In this document: piece by piece, positions 42,702-51,594 of the stretch
Layout: every line of letters begins with the position of its first letter
How positions within the stretch are numbered: position 1 is the stretch's first letter
Source: Microbacterium pygmaeum
GTDB taxonomy: Bacteria; Actinomycetota; Actinomycetes; Actinomycetales; Microbacteriaceae
Assembly: GCF_900100885.1 (NCBI RefSeq)
Contig: NZ_LT629692.1
Location: 434,001-498,000, forward strand
DNA length: 64,000 nucleotides
Direction: 5' to 3'
The notes under the pieces: model-generated
Seen by the model: only the letters and a program-made list of their open reading frames with translations
Database searches by the model: none
What the model was told of the DNA's origin: nothing
Program-made: the position numbers and the translations under genes

Positions 42702-42715
42702 TCCTGCAGGATCAG
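42698..42715. terminator. Perfect 18-bp palindrome spanning both convergent stop codons
   Basis: CTGATCCTGCAGGATCAG contains the TGA of the transglycosylase-like gene (42699-42701) and, on the other strand, the TGA of mnhG (42712-42714). It can fold as a 7-bp stem with a 4-nt loop from either strand, though without a U tract. Confidence 0.6.
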
Positions 42716-43074
42716 CCGCCGGCCGCCGGCGGAGTCCGCTTCGAGTCGGCGAGCTCGTCCACCAGGAGCGACCGCTCGTCGATGGTCCCGTTGCGGTAGG
42801 CCTGCCGTCCCACCATGTGGGCGGAAAGGGGCGCCGTCGCGAGCTGGAAGAGCACCACCGGCACGAGGAAGGCGACGACCGGCCACGACCGCAGCGAGAG
42901 CGCGATCGCCAGGCAGATCAGGATCAGGCCGAGCACCTGCGGCTTGGTCGCCGCGTGCAGCCGGGTCGGGACGTCGCGGAAGCGCAGCAGCCCGATCGCC
43001 GCCGTCAGGCACAGGAGCGCTCCGATCAGGATGAGGATCAGCGCCGCGACATCCAGGATCTCGTCCATGTTCAC
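42712..43074 (-). CDS. mnhG: Mrp Na+/H+ antiporter subunit G
   Basis: Small membrane subunit of the multisubunit Mrp/Mnh antiporter that exports Na+ in exchange for H+. It has 120 residues with three helices (ILDVAALILILIGALLCL and on) and the conserved GLLRFRDVPTRLHAATKPQ. I took GTG 43074, which overlaps the mnhF stop (GTGA); ATG 43068 is an equal alternative. Last gene of the operon. Confidence 0.9.
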   Translation of the reverse strand: MNMDEILDVAALILILIGALLCLTAAIGLLRFRDVPTRLHAATKPQVLGLILICLAIALSLRSWPVVAFLVPVVLFQLATAPLSAHMVGRQAYRNGTIDERSLLVDELADSKRTPPAAGG

Positions 43075-43340
43075 TGGTCCACGTTGTCCTTCCGCGCGAC
43101 GAACCGCGCGATCGAGATCGATCCGAACACGCCGACGGCCGCGATGATCAGCAGCACCGGCAGCGTGCGGGTGTGGTGATTGATGGCCATCTCGGCACCC
43201 AGCACGCACATCACGAGCGTGAGCAGGACATCGGATGCGACGGCCCGATCCAGGATCGAGGGTCCTTTGACGATGCGCCACAGCGTCAGGAGCGCGGCGA
43301 TCGCGAAGACCACGTAGATCACGACGAGCAGGATGCTCAT
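43071..43340 (-). CDS. mnhF: Mrp Na+/H+ antiporter subunit F
   Basis: 89-residue subunit with three helices. The segment RIVKGPSILDRAVASDVLLT is the family signature. It is coupled by ATGA to mnhE and by GTGA to mnhG. It works within the antiporter complex in the cytoplasmic membrane. Confidence 0.93.
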   Translation of the reverse strand: MSILLVVIYVVFAIAALLTLWRIVKGPSILDRAVASDVLLTLVMCVLGAEMAINHHTRTLPVLLIIAAVGVFGSISIARFVARKDNVDQ

Positions 43341-44023
43341 GATGTCCCTCCCTTCCGCGACGGCTGCGGTGTCTCCGACGACGCGGAGCGAGTCGGGCGA
43401 TACAGTGCCATCTGGGCGCGCGAGCCCACCGCCATCACGATGCGCTGCTCCCAGTGCAGCACGCTCTCACGCTGCTTCTCGATGTCCGCCGCGTCGCGCA
43501 CGCCGATCACGTGCAGGTAGAGGATCCGCCGGTCGCGATCGGCATCGACGATGAGCGACCCCGGGATGAGGGACGCTGTCACGGCGGTGTGCGTCATGAT
43601 CAGGTCGTCGTCCGTGCGAAGGGGAACGGCGATGATCGCGGTGCCGGGCTGACGCCGGAAATCCAGCACCTGCCACGCGACGATCAAGGATCCCTTGACC
43701 AGCGACGCGATGAACTCCAGGACGAAGACCAGCCCGTACCAGAGGTTCACCCGGCCGGAGAGCTCGACCGGCGGCAGTCGGAACACGCGGGTGACGGCGA
43801 TCGCAGCGATGAGGCCGGTGATGAAGGCCAGCACGGTGAACTGACCCCACAGCAGCATCCACAGGGCGATGAGCCAGACGAAGAACGGCAGCTGACGCCA
43901 GACCTGCGCGAGCACGCCTCGCTTGGCGGCACCCGCGCCGTCTCCGGGCTGGCGTGCCGGGCGGCCCGCGGTGCTGGCGGCGCTGTGATCGGCGCGGGAG
44001 GTGTGGTGGATCGGCGCGGTCAT
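43337..44023 (-). CDS. mnhE: Mrp Na+/H+ antiporter subunit E
   Basis: 228-residue subunit. A ~45-residue hydrophilic N-terminal extension (Ala/Arg/Pro-rich) precedes two helices starting at FFVWLIALWMLLWGQ. The conserved TLIPGSLIVD-like TASLIPGSLIVDADRD and LYLHVIGVRD follow. I took ATG 44023 because it overlaps the mnhD stop (ATGA). The extension is longer than in most MnhE proteins (about 160-170 aa). Confidence 0.9.
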   Translation of the reverse strand: MTAPIHHTSRADHSAASTAGRPARQPGDGAGAAKRGVLAQVWRQLPFFVWLIALWMLLWGQFTVLAFITGLIAAIAVTRVFRLPPVELSGRVNLWYGLVFVLEFIASLVKGSLIVAWQVLDFRRQPGTAIIAVPLRTDDDLIMTHTAVTASLIPGSLIVDADRDRRILYLHVIGVRDAADIEKQRESVLHWEQRIVMAVGSRAQMALYRPTRSASSETPQPSRKGGTS

Positions 44024-45582
44024 CGTCCCGCCTCGTCCTCGAGCTGCGAGATGCTGACCGGTTCCAGGAGCGCGGCGCCGATGCGGGCGCACACGTCGTA
44101 CAGCGGCCCGGCGAAGATCGTCAGGGCGACGGTCACCGCGACCATCCCCGCGGTCGCCGCGGTCATGATGCGCGGGATGACGCGGCGCTCGGTCTCCACG
44201 GCGGCCGCCGGCGACGCACCCAGGTACGAGATGCGCGCCTCCGTTTCCGCCGAGTCGTCCTCCTCGCGCCAGAAGGCGAGGTTCCACGCCCGCATCAGCG
44301 CATAGAGCGTGAGCAGCGACGTCACGATGCCGGCCACGATCAGCACCATCATCAGCGGCGTACCGACCTCGGCCGCCGCGTCGAACAGGGCGTACTTGCC
44401 GATGAATCCCGAGAACGGCGGCAGCCCCCCGAGGTTGACGGCGGGGATGAAGTAGAGCACCGCGATCACCGGGGCGGCCCGCATGAGTCCCTTGACGCGC
44501 AGGATCGACGTGCTGCCGGCACGACGCTCGATGAGACCGACGGCCAGGAACAGGGTGGTCTGCACGACGATGTGATGGACCATGTAGTAGATGGTCGCGC
44601 CGATCGCCGCCGGTGTGGCGATCGCCAGACCGAACACCATGTAGCCCACGTGACTGACCAGGGTGAACGAGAGTATTCGTTTGAGCTCGGCCTGGGCGAG
44701 CGCACCCAGGACCCCGACGATCATCGTCGCGAGGGCGACCACCAGCAGCAGCGTGTTCACGTCGTTGTCGCGGAAGAGCTCCGTCTCGGTGCGGATCATG
44801 GCGTAGACGCCGACCTTGGTCAGCAGGCCGGCGAAGACGGCGGTCACCGGTGCCGGCGCGGTCGGGTACGAGTCCGGCAGCCAGAACGAGAGCGGGAAGA
44901 CGGCCGCCTTGATGCTGAAGGCCAGGAGGAGCAGCACGTGGAGCACGGTCTGGGTCTGCTGCGGCAGCTCGACCATGCGCTCCGAGATCTGCACCATGTT
45001 CACGGTACCGAGTGCGCCGTAGATGACTGCGATCGCCGCCAGGAACAGGATCGAGGACACGAGCGATACGACGATGTAGACCACACCGCTTCGGATGCGC
45101 GACTCCGTGCCGCCGAGCGTGATCAGCACGTAGGAGGCCACGAGCAGGATCTCGAATCCGACGTAGAGATTGAACAGATCACCGGCGATGAACGCGGTGA
45201 AGATGCCCGCAGCAAGGATCAGGTACGACGGGTGGAATATCGACACCGGCGTGTCATCATCGTTGTCGGCGGCGCCCTGCCCGACCGAGAAGAACAGCAC
45301 GGCCAGCAGGACGACGCTCGAGACGACGACCAGCAGGGCCGCCAGCCGGTCGACGTACAGCACGATCCCGAACGGGATCGGCCAGCCGCCGACCGAGACC
45401 GCGATCGGTGCATCGCCCGCATCCACGACCACCAGCAGCACGGCGGCGATCGCGAGCACGATGGTCAGGGTCGCGATCGACACAGCGATCTGCGTTCGGC
45501 GGTGCCGCCCGGCGATCAGTGCGATGGCCGCACCCAGGAGCGGCAGGGTCACGAGGAGGGGGACGAGGGCGCTGAAGTTCAT
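44020..45582 (-). CDS. mnhD: Mrp Na+/H+ antiporter subunit D
   Basis: 520-residue protein related to proton-pumping complex I subunits (NuoM/NuoN), with about 14 helices. FAIKAAVFPLSFWLPDSYPT-type sequence (SIKAAVFPLSFWLPDSYP) and the Lys/Glu residues within helices match the antiporter-like fold. ATG 45582 overlaps the mnhC stop, and its own stop overlaps mnhE. It probably carries one of the H+ or Na+ paths of the complex. Confidence 0.93.
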   Translation of the reverse strand: MNFSALVPLLVTLPLLGAAIALIAGRHRRTQIAVSIATLTIVLAIAAVLLVVVDAGDAPIAVSVGGWPIPFGIVLYVDRLAALLVVVSSVVLLAVLFFSVGQGAADNDDDTPVSIFHPSYLILAAGIFTAFIAGDLFNLYVGFEILLVASYVLITLGGTESRIRSGVVYIVVSLVSSILFLAAIAVIYGALGTVNMVQISERMVELPQQTQTVLHVLLLLAFSIKAAVFPLSFWLPDSYPTAPAPVTAVFAGLLTKVGVYAMIRTETELFRDNDVNTLLLVVALATMIVGVLGALAQAELKRILSFTLVSHVGYMVFGLAIATPAAIGATIYYMVHHIVVQTTLFLAVGLIERRAGSTSILRVKGLMRAAPVIAVLYFIPAVNLGGLPPFSGFIGKYALFDAAAEVGTPLMMVLIVAGIVTSLLTLYALMRAWNLAFWREEDDSAETEARISYLGASPAAAVETERRVIPRIMTAATAGMVAVTVALTIFAGPLYDVCARIGAALLEPVSISQLEDEAGR

Positions 45583-46148
45583 TCGTCCTCACCTCGCTTC
45601 GGCTCGTCGGCACGCGTGCCGGGGCCGGATCCGCGTCCGCGGTCCGGGCGATCGGTGGGAGCGTCGTCGCGCAGCCAGGCGAAGTCCCGGCTGCCGAGCA
45701 CCGTGATCGGTGCGGTGTCGAGGCCGACGAAGTCGGTCGTGGAGTCGTCGCCGATCAGCTCGGCCTCGTCGTCGAGGGTGTCTTCTGTCTCGACACTGCG
45801 GTCGCGAAGCGCGATGTCCTCGGCGTCGTCCTCGACCGTGTCGGCCTGACCCAGCTGCCAGGACCGGTAGATCAGGGCCAGCAGGAACGCCGAGATCGCG
45901 AAGGTGATGACGATCGCGGTGAGGGTGAGCGCCTGAGGGAGCGGATCCGACATCTCATCCGGTGAAGCCGATCCGAAGAAGGGAGCCACGCCGGGCTGGC
46001 CCATGACGATCAGCAGCAGCAGGTTGGTCGCGTTTCCCAGGAGCAGGAAGCCGATGAGCACGCGCGTGAGGCTGCGCTCGAGCATCGCATACACACCGCA
46101 GGCGAAGAGCACCGCCATCACGACGATCAGCACGAGGGAGACGTTCAT
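45579..46148 (-). CDS. mnhC: Mrp Na+/H+ antiporter subunit C
   Basis: 189-residue NuoK-like subunit. Three helices include GVYAMLERSLTRVLIGFLLL and DPLPQALTLTAIVITFA, the MnhC signature. The C-terminal ~75 residues are an acidic, Asp/Glu-rich cytoplasmic tail that is longer than usual. Both ends overlap neighbours (ATGA), so the complex should be made in stoichiometric amounts. Confidence 0.93.
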   Translation of the reverse strand: MNVSLVLIVVMAVLFACGVYAMLERSLTRVLIGFLLLGNATNLLLLIVMGQPGVAPFFGSASPDEMSDPLPQALTLTAIVITFAISAFLLALIYRSWQLGQADTVEDDAEDIALRDRSVETEDTLDDEAELIGDDSTTDFVGLDTAPITVLGSRDFAWLRDDAPTDRPDRGRGSGPGTRADEPKRGEDE

Positions 46149-49102
46149 GACGCGCGCACCCCGCTCTCGGGACTGGTCTCGCGCAGTTCGAGCGCCTGGC
46201 GGTCGACCTCCGCGCCGAGGCTGCGCAGCACGTCCAGCACGAGTCCGATGACGACGAGGTACACACCGATGTCGAACAGGGTCGAGGTGACGAACTCGAC
46301 GTGGCCGATGCCCGGGATCTCCCACTCCCAGAACGAACTGGTCAGCGGTGAGAGTCCGAACAGCAGCGGCACCACGGCACAGGCGACGGCGAGGGTCATG
46401 CCCGCTCCGAGCAGACGCCCGGCGTCGGTCGGGGCCGCCGCGCCCAGCTCGTAGCGTCCGCCGGCGACGTATCGCATCACCAGCGCCATGCCCGCCACCA
46501 GTCCGCCCGCGAACCCGCCGCCGGGCAGATTGTGGCCGGCGAACAGCAGGTACAGCGAGACGATGATGATCGAGTGGAACAGGATCCGCACGATCACCTC
46601 GAGCATGATCGACCGGTTCTCCGGTCGCACGCGCTGACCGCCCACGAGCCACGCCATGCGCTGGGTGCCGGTCGCCTCGCCGCGCGGGCGCACCCCCTCC
46701 GAGGTCTCCACGAGCGGACGCCGGGTACGGGAGGCCGCCGGCGGCAACGGCGCCGTGGACATGGAGAGCGTGTCGGCGCGATGGGTGACGAACACCAGCG
46801 AGGCCACGCCGGTCGCCGCCAGGATCAGCACCGACAGCTCGCCCATCGTGTCCCACCCGCGGAGGTCGACCAGTGCGACGTTGACCACGTTCCTGCCGTG
46901 CCCGAGCTCGTAGGCGAGCGTGGGGAACGCATCCGAGATCGGCGTCGCGGTTCGCGCAGCGGTGGCCACCAGCGCCACCAGCGCCATGGTCGCACCGACC
47001 GCTGCGGCCAGCACCGCCCGCGCGACGGGCCAGACCGACGCGTTGTGCTCGCCCATCCGGGACGGGATGCGCCGCAGCACGAGGGCGAACGCCACGAGCG
47101 TGACCGTCTCGACGAGGATCTGGGTGAGCGCGAGATCCGGCGCGCCGCTCGTGGCGAACAGCAGCACCATGCCCAGTCCCGTCACCGAGACGAGCACGAC
47201 CCCGCTGTAGCGCTTCCGCGCCCGCACCGCGACGAGCCCGGCGGCGATCATGATGGGTGCGACCACCAGCTGCATCGGCGTCTGATACGCGTCCAGCTGC
47301 GCGCGCCATTCGGTGCCGGCCAGGAGCGCGGTGCCTTCGGCGGCGACGAAGACGACGAAGATCGTGCCGACGTACACCGGTAGTGATCCGCGCTGGGTGA
47401 GCCCGGTGACCACGACCGACACGCGGGCGATGCCGCGCAGTGACGCGTTGTACACGTCTGCCGACGTGAACGGGGTGATCCGCTTCGTCCACGCCTTCGC
47501 CGAGGGAGCCAGCGCGGTGAGCCAGAACAGGCCGGCGCCGACGACGATCGTGGCCAGCGAGATCCACAGCGCCGGCTCGAAGCCGTGCCAGAGGAGGAGA
47601 TGGGCCGGATGCTCGGGCGCCGCGACCCCCGGAGTCGACAGCGGCGCGAGGTCGGCGTAGGGACTGAGGACGACATCCAGCAGCGGCGCCGCGAGCCCGG
47701 CGATGATCGTCAGCGATGCCAGCAGCACCGGCGAAGCCAGGAAGCCGATCGGCGGATCGGGCCACGCGGTAGCCGGCAGCGCGGCGCCTTCGGCATCCTT
47801 CTTCGTCCAGAACGCCCCCCAGAGGAAGCGGATGCCGTACGCGGCCGTCAGGATCGACCCCAGGATGATCCCGATGAGCCCGACGATGCCCCAGGCCGCC
47901 CCTCCGGCCGCTTCGTGCAGGAACGCCGTGAGGATGCCTTCCTTGGCGACGAACCCGATCGCCGGGATGATGCCGACCATCGAAGCGATGGCGATCGTGG
48001 TGAAGGTCGCCATCACCGGCGCCTGCCGCCCGACACCGCTGAGCTCATCGATGTCGCGGGTGGACAGCTGGCGGTCGATGACGCCGACGACCAGGAACAG
48101 CGCCGACTTGAACAGGGCGTGGCTGATCAGAAGGGCGAGGCCTGCGAGCGCGGCATCCCGCGTTCCATAGCCGAGCACGATCGTCAGGAAGCCGAGCTGG
48201 CTCACGGTGCCGAACGCGAGGATGCGCTTGAGGTCGCTCTCCCGCAGCGCCTGGATGCCGCCGAGCAGCATCGTGAACACGCCGAGCCCGACGACGATCG
48301 GACGCCATGGTCCCGCCCCCGCGAACACCGGCGCGAACAGGGCGATCAGGTAGATGCCCGCCTTGACCATCGCCGCGGCGTGCAGGTAGGCGCTGACCGG
48401 CGTGGGTGCGGCCATCGCACCGGGGAGCCAGAAGTGGAACGGGAAGATCGCGGACTTGCTGAGCGCGCCGACCAGGATCAGCACCAGCGCCGCGTCCACG
48501 ACCGCGCCGGTGGGCGCCGCAGCGAGGATCGCGGAGATGCTGGAGGTGCCGGTCTGCACGACCATCAGCACCACGCCGATCAGCATGACGAGCCCACCGA
48601 GGCTGGTGACCAGCAGCGCCTGGAGCGCGGCGCGGCGGCTGGCGGAGCGGCGGTTGTAGTACCCGATGAGGAGGTAGGACAGGACGCTCGTGATCTCCCA
48701 GAACATGATCAGCACGACCAGGTCGTCGGTGAGCACGAGTCCGTACATGGCGCCCGCGAACGCGAGCAGGACGGCGGAGAACTGCGCCAGGCCCTCGGTC
48801 TTGCCCCGGAAGTACCAGCGGCAGTAGACCATCACGAGCGCGCCGACGCCGGTGACGATCAGCGTCATCACCCACGACAGCGTGGTCATCCGCATCGACA
48901 GCTCGATGCCGAGCGGTGGGATCCAGTTGAATGCCTCGAAGGGAATGTTCCCGGCCAGCACGGCCGGCGTCTGGATCGCGGCCTGTACGAAGGCGGCGAT
49001 CGGCAGCAGCGCGGCGACGTAGAACGCTCGTTCGCCGATGCGCCCGACGAGCCAGGGCAGCAGCATCGGCAGGATGGCGAACGCAGCGAGAATCACCAGC
49101 AT
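46145..49102 (-). CDS. mnhA: Mrp Na+/H+ antiporter subunit A fused to subunit B
   Basis: 985-residue membrane protein with about 20 helices. The NuoL-like core includes KSAIFPFHFWLPGAMAAPTP and LFKSALFLVVGVIDRQLSTR. The C-terminal ~190 residues (from about LEVIVRILFHSIIIVSLYLL) are the MnhB domain with GHNLPGGGFAGGLVAGMAL. A and B are thus one polypeptide, the common actinobacterial and rhizobial arrangement; no separate mnhB exists here. ATG 49102 starts the six-gene operon; a TAGAAT -10 box lies about 70 nt upstream. Confidence 0.95.
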   Translation of the reverse strand: MLVILAAFAILPMLLPWLVGRIGERAFYVAALLPIAAFVQAAIQTPAVLAGNIPFEAFNWIPPLGIELSMRMTTLSWVMTLIVTGVGALVMVYCRWYFRGKTEGLAQFSAVLLAFAGAMYGLVLTDDLVVLIMFWEITSVLSYLLIGYYNRRSASRRAALQALLVTSLGGLVMLIGVVLMVVQTGTSSISAILAAAPTGAVVDAALVLILVGALSKSAIFPFHFWLPGAMAAPTPVSAYLHAAAMVKAGIYLIALFAPVFAGAGPWRPIVVGLGVFTMLLGGIQALRESDLKRILAFGTVSQLGFLTIVLGYGTRDAALAGLALLISHALFKSALFLVVGVIDRQLSTRDIDELSGVGRQAPVMATFTTIAIASMVGIIPAIGFVAKEGILTAFLHEAAGGAAWGIVGLIGIILGSILTAAYGIRFLWGAFWTKKDAEGAALPATAWPDPPIGFLASPVLLASLTIIAGLAAPLLDVVLSPYADLAPLSTPGVAAPEHPAHLLLWHGFEPALWISLATIVVGAGLFWLTALAPSAKAWTKRITPFTSADVYNASLRGIARVSVVVTGLTQRGSLPVYVGTIFVVFVAAEGTALLAGTEWRAQLDAYQTPMQLVVAPIMIAAGLVAVRARKRYSGVVLVSVTGLGMVLLFATSGAPDLALTQILVETVTLVAFALVLRRIPSRMGEHNASVWPVARAVLAAAVGATMALVALVATAARTATPISDAFPTLAYELGHGRNVVNVALVDLRGWDTMGELSVLILAATGVASLVFVTHRADTLSMSTAPLPPAASRTRRPLVETSEGVRPRGEATGTQRMAWLVGGQRVRPENRSIMLEVIVRILFHSIIIVSLYLLFAGHNLPGGGFAGGLVAGMALVMRYVAGGRYELGAAAPTDAGRLLGAGMTLAVACAVVPLLFGLSPLTSSFWEWEIPGIGHVEFVTSTLFDIGVYLVVIGLVLDVLRSLGAEVDRQALELRETSPESGVRAS

Positions 49103-49171
49103 GGGCGGCCTCCTCGTTGTCGTCGGCCGGACGGCTCAGGAGCGGGGCACGGGCGATCGGGGTCGACTCCC

Positions 49172-49177
49172 ATTCTA
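49172..49177 (-). promoter_or_regulatory. -10 box TAGAAT for the mrp operon
   Basis: Minus-strand TAGAAT, 69 nt before ATG 49102, just beyond the hairpin that ends the LacI gene. No good -35 box is visible. Confidence 0.4.
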
Positions 49178-49178
49178 C

Positions 49179-49201
49179 GGGGAGCCTGGAAGCTGCTCCC
49201 C
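49179..49201 (-). terminator. Hairpin after the LacI-family gene
   Basis: GGGGAGC (49179-49185) pairs with GCTCCCC (49195-49201) around a 9-nt loop, directly after the LacI stop at 49203 and before the mrp promoter. It likely separates the two units. No U tract. Confidence 0.65.
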
Positions 49202-49202
49202 G

Positions 49203-50261
49203 TCAGGGAGCGACCGCGGTCGTGTTCCCCTCGCGGAACACGCAGGTGAAGCGGATGGATGCCGCGTCCTCGCCGGCCAGCATCGCCGCGACGGCCATGC
49301 CCGCGGCGCGCCCCTTGTCGGCGGCCGGCTGGACGAGGGTGGTCAGCTCGTACGGGGCGAGCCCGTCCACCACGATCCCGTCGAACCCGGTGACGCTGAC
49401 ATCCTCCGGCACCCGGAGACCCGCCTCCTCCGCGGCGCGGATCACCCCGGCTGCCAGCAGGTCGCTCTGCGCGAGGACTGCGGTCGGGCGGGGTCCGTCG
49501 ACGGAGAACAGTGCACGGCCGGCGGCCAGCCCCTCGTCGATGAAGCTCCCGGCGGACGCGAACACCGCGGCATCCGGATACACATCCCGCGCTCCGGCCA
49601 ATCTCTCGCGGGTGACGTCGATCGTGATCGATTCGCCGTCTTCGAGCCGGCCGCGACCGCGCCCCGTCCGCAGCGGCAGGGTGACGATCGCGACCCGGTC
49701 GTGGCCCAGGCTCCTCAGGTGGCTGGCGGCTTGGCGTTGGGCCTCGCGGTTGTCCAGCTCGATGCGCGGAACCCCGTCTCCGGCGTCGCCCTCGATGACC
49801 ACGACGGGAATCCCGCGGGAGCGGACCACCGCCAGCGACTCTCTGAGCATGCCGCTGCACCCGACGAGGACAGCCGCATCCAGTGGAGCCGTGGTGAGCG
49901 TGGGCTGCGCTCCGTGCGGTCCGGCGCCCTGCGAGACGTCGTCGCGCAGGAGCAGCAGGCCCGCGCCCAGGGAGGCGACCCCGTCTGCGAGGCCGTCCAT
50001 CATCCGCGTCTTCACCGGGTCCAGGAACACCGTTCCCAGATGTTCTTCGAACACCACTCCGACGATGCCCGATCGGCCACGCCGCAGCGACGCCGCCCGG
50101 GGATCGGGTCCGGTGTACCCCAGTTCGGCGGCAGCCTCGAGCACCCGAAGGCGCGTCGCGTCGGAGACCGGTGTCTTGCCGCTGAACACGACGGACGCCG
50201 TGGACGGCGAGACGCCCGCCTGCCGGGCGACGTCGGTGATCGTTGCTCTGCGGGCACTCAT
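49203..50261 (-). CDS. LacI-family transcriptional regulator
   Basis: 352-residue repressor. The N-terminal helix-turn-helix reads ITDVARQAGVSPSTASVVFS, with the hinge helix at about residues 50-60. The periplasmic-binding-like effector domain includes GHDRVAIVTLP, AVLAQSDLLAAGVIRAAEEA and VPEDVSVTGFDGI. Family effectors are usually sugars or nucleosides. It is divergent from an MFS transporter gene 62 nt away, with a palindrome between, so control of that transporter and of itself is likely. A TACGAT -10 box (50272-50277) sits 10 nt before the ATG. Confidence 0.92.
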   Translation of the reverse strand: MSARRATITDVARQAGVSPSTASVVFSGKTPVSDATRLRVLEAAAELGYTGPDPRAASLRRGRSGIVGVVFEEHLGTVFLDPVKTRMMDGLADGVASLGAGLLLLRDDVSQGAGPHGAQPTLTTAPLDAAVLVGCSGMLRESLAVVRSRGIPVVVIEGDAGDGVPRIELDNREAQRQAASHLRSLGHDRVAIVTLPLRTGRGRGRLEDGESITIDVTRERLAGARDVYPDAAVFASAGSFIDEGLAAGRALFSVDGPRPTAVLAQSDLLAAGVIRAAEEAGLRVPEDVSVTGFDGIVVDGLAPYELTTLVQPAADKGRAAGMAVAAMLAGEDAASIRFTCVFREGNTTAVAP

Positions 50262-50271
50262 GATGCGACTG

Positions 50272-50277
50272 ATCGTA
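50272..50277 (-). promoter_or_regulatory. -10 box TACGAT for the LacI gene
   Basis: Minus-strand TACGAT 10 nt before ATG 50261, giving at most a few bases of leader. Confidence 0.4.
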
Positions 50278-50297
50278 CCCGGCCCGTTTCCGCGCGT

Positions 50298-50309
50298 CGA
50301 ATCGATTCG
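50298..50309. promoter_or_regulatory. Palindrome CGAATCGATTCG, candidate LacI operator
   Basis: Perfect 12-bp even-spaced palindrome with a central CG, the symmetry typical of LacI-family sites. It is one base before the -10 box TACGCT of the MFS gene and lies in the shared 62-nt gap. Confidence 0.6.
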
Positions 50310-50310
50310 G

Positions 50311-50316
50311 TACGCT
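50311..50316 (+). promoter_or_regulatory. -10 box TACGCT for leaderless MFS gene
   Basis: TACGCT, 7 nt before ATG 50324. Confidence 0.5.
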
Positions 50317-50323
50317 TGTCGTC

Positions 50324-51562
50324 ATGGACTCGACGATGACCCGATCCCAGTACGTGCGGTGGCGGACGGCGATCTTCGCGATCTTCCTGGCCAGCGGCCT
50401 GTCGATCGCGACCTGGGCCGCGCGCGTCCCGGACATCAAGGACGAGATCGGGGTCGACAACGCTCAGCTTGGTCTGATGCTCCTGGCCGGCGGGATCGCC
50501 TCGATCCTGGGCGTCACGGTCAGCTCGGTCATCCTCGCCCGTTTCGGCGCACGGCGCGGGATGCTCGGCGCGATGATCCTCTTCGGTCTCGGCGTCGCCG
50601 TCATCGGCATCGGGGCGGAGGTGTTCGCCTCGCCGATCGTCGTGACGGTGGGGCTGCTGCTGTGGGGATTCGGCAACGGCGCCGTCGATGTCATGATGAA
50701 CGTCGAAGGCGCCGCCATCGAGAAGCATTCGGGCAAGACGATCCTGCCGCTGTTCCACGCGTTCTTCAGCTTCGGCACCGTGCTCGGTGCGGGTCTGGGC
50801 GTCCTGGCGATCGCGATCGGCGCCGGCGTGCTGGTCCACCTCAGCGTGATGGCCGCGCTCATCGTCGTCATCGCGTTCGTCAGCGTCGCCAACGTGCCGG
50901 CCACCGAGGACGAGGTGGTTCCGGCGGAGACGGGCGAGAAGCTCGGGTGGCGCGAGCGTCTGAGCATCACGCTGTCGGCCTGGCGCGAACCGCGCACCTA
51001 CGCGCTCGGCGTGATCATGCTCGGGATGGCCTTCGCCGAAGGCGGCGCCAACGACTGGCTCGCGCTCGGGGTCGTGGAGGGCCACGGTGCCGATCCCGCA
51101 CTCGGGGCCGCGGGCCTGGCCGTCTTCTCGGTCAGCATGACCGTGGTGCGCATGTTCGGCGGCCCCCTCGTGGATCGCTTCGGGCGCGTGGCCACGCTGC
51201 GCGTCCTGGCGGTGACCGCCACGATCGGCCTGCTGCTGTTCATCCTCGCGCCGTCGCTGCCGCTGGTCTTCGTCGGCGCGGCGCTGTGGGGCGCAGGCGT
51301 CTCGCTCGGCTTCCCGCTGGGCATGTCCGCCGCCGCCGATGACCCCGCCCGCGCAGCGGCCCGCGTGAGCGCCACCGCGACGATCGGCTATATCGCGTTC
51401 CTCGCGGGTCCGCCGCTGCTGGGCCTGATCAGCGAGCACATCGGCCTGCTGAACACGCTGTACATCCTGGTCGCGCTGATCGTGGCATCCGGCATCGCCT
51501 CCCCCGCCGCCAAGCCGATCGCCGGGTCCACCGTCGGCGCCGGCCACTCGCACGGACACTGA
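50324..51562 (+). CDS. Major facilitator superfamily transporter
   Basis: 412-residue membrane protein with 12 predicted helices. ATWAARVPDIKDEIGVDNAQ at the first helix and the loop-2 motif SSVILARFGARRG, then GNGAVDVMMNVEGAAIEK, resemble the YbjJ/fucose-permease-like MFS group. The C-terminus ends in a short His-rich tail (GHSHGH). The substrate is unknown; divergent LacI control suggests a sugar or related nutrient. Confidence 0.88.
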   Translation: MDSTMTRSQYVRWRTAIFAIFLASGLSIATWAARVPDIKDEIGVDNAQLGLMLLAGGIASILGVTVSSVILARFGARRGMLGAMILFGLGVAVIGIGAEVFASPIVVTVGLLLWGFGNGAVDVMMNVEGAAIEKHSGKTILPLFHAFFSFGTVLGAGLGVLAIAIGAGVLVHLSVMAALIVVIAFVSVANVPATEDEVVPAETGEKLGWRERLSITLSAWREPRTYALGVIMLGMAFAEGGANDWLALGVVEGHGADPALGAAGLAVFSVSMTVVRMFGGPLVDRFGRVATLRVLAVTATIGLLLFILAPSLPLVFVGAALWGAGVSLGFPLGMSAAADDPARAAARVSATATIGYIAFLAGPPLLGLISEHIGLLNTLYILVALIVASGIASPAAKPIAGSTVGAGHSHGH

Positions 51563-51582
51563 TCCCCACCCGGACGGACGGT

Positions 51583-51588
51583 TAGGCT
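51583..51588 (+). promoter_or_regulatory. -10 box TAGGCT for leaderless nucS
   Basis: TAGGCT, 6 nt before GTG 51595. Confidence 0.5.
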
Positions 51589-51594
51589 CGTCGG

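Noticed and set aside
47585..49249. A 554-codon plus-strand frame opposite the mnhA gene
   Set aside because: Shadow of the Mrp A/B fusion; its translation is Arg/Asp/His-rich repeats typical of antisense GC-rich frames.
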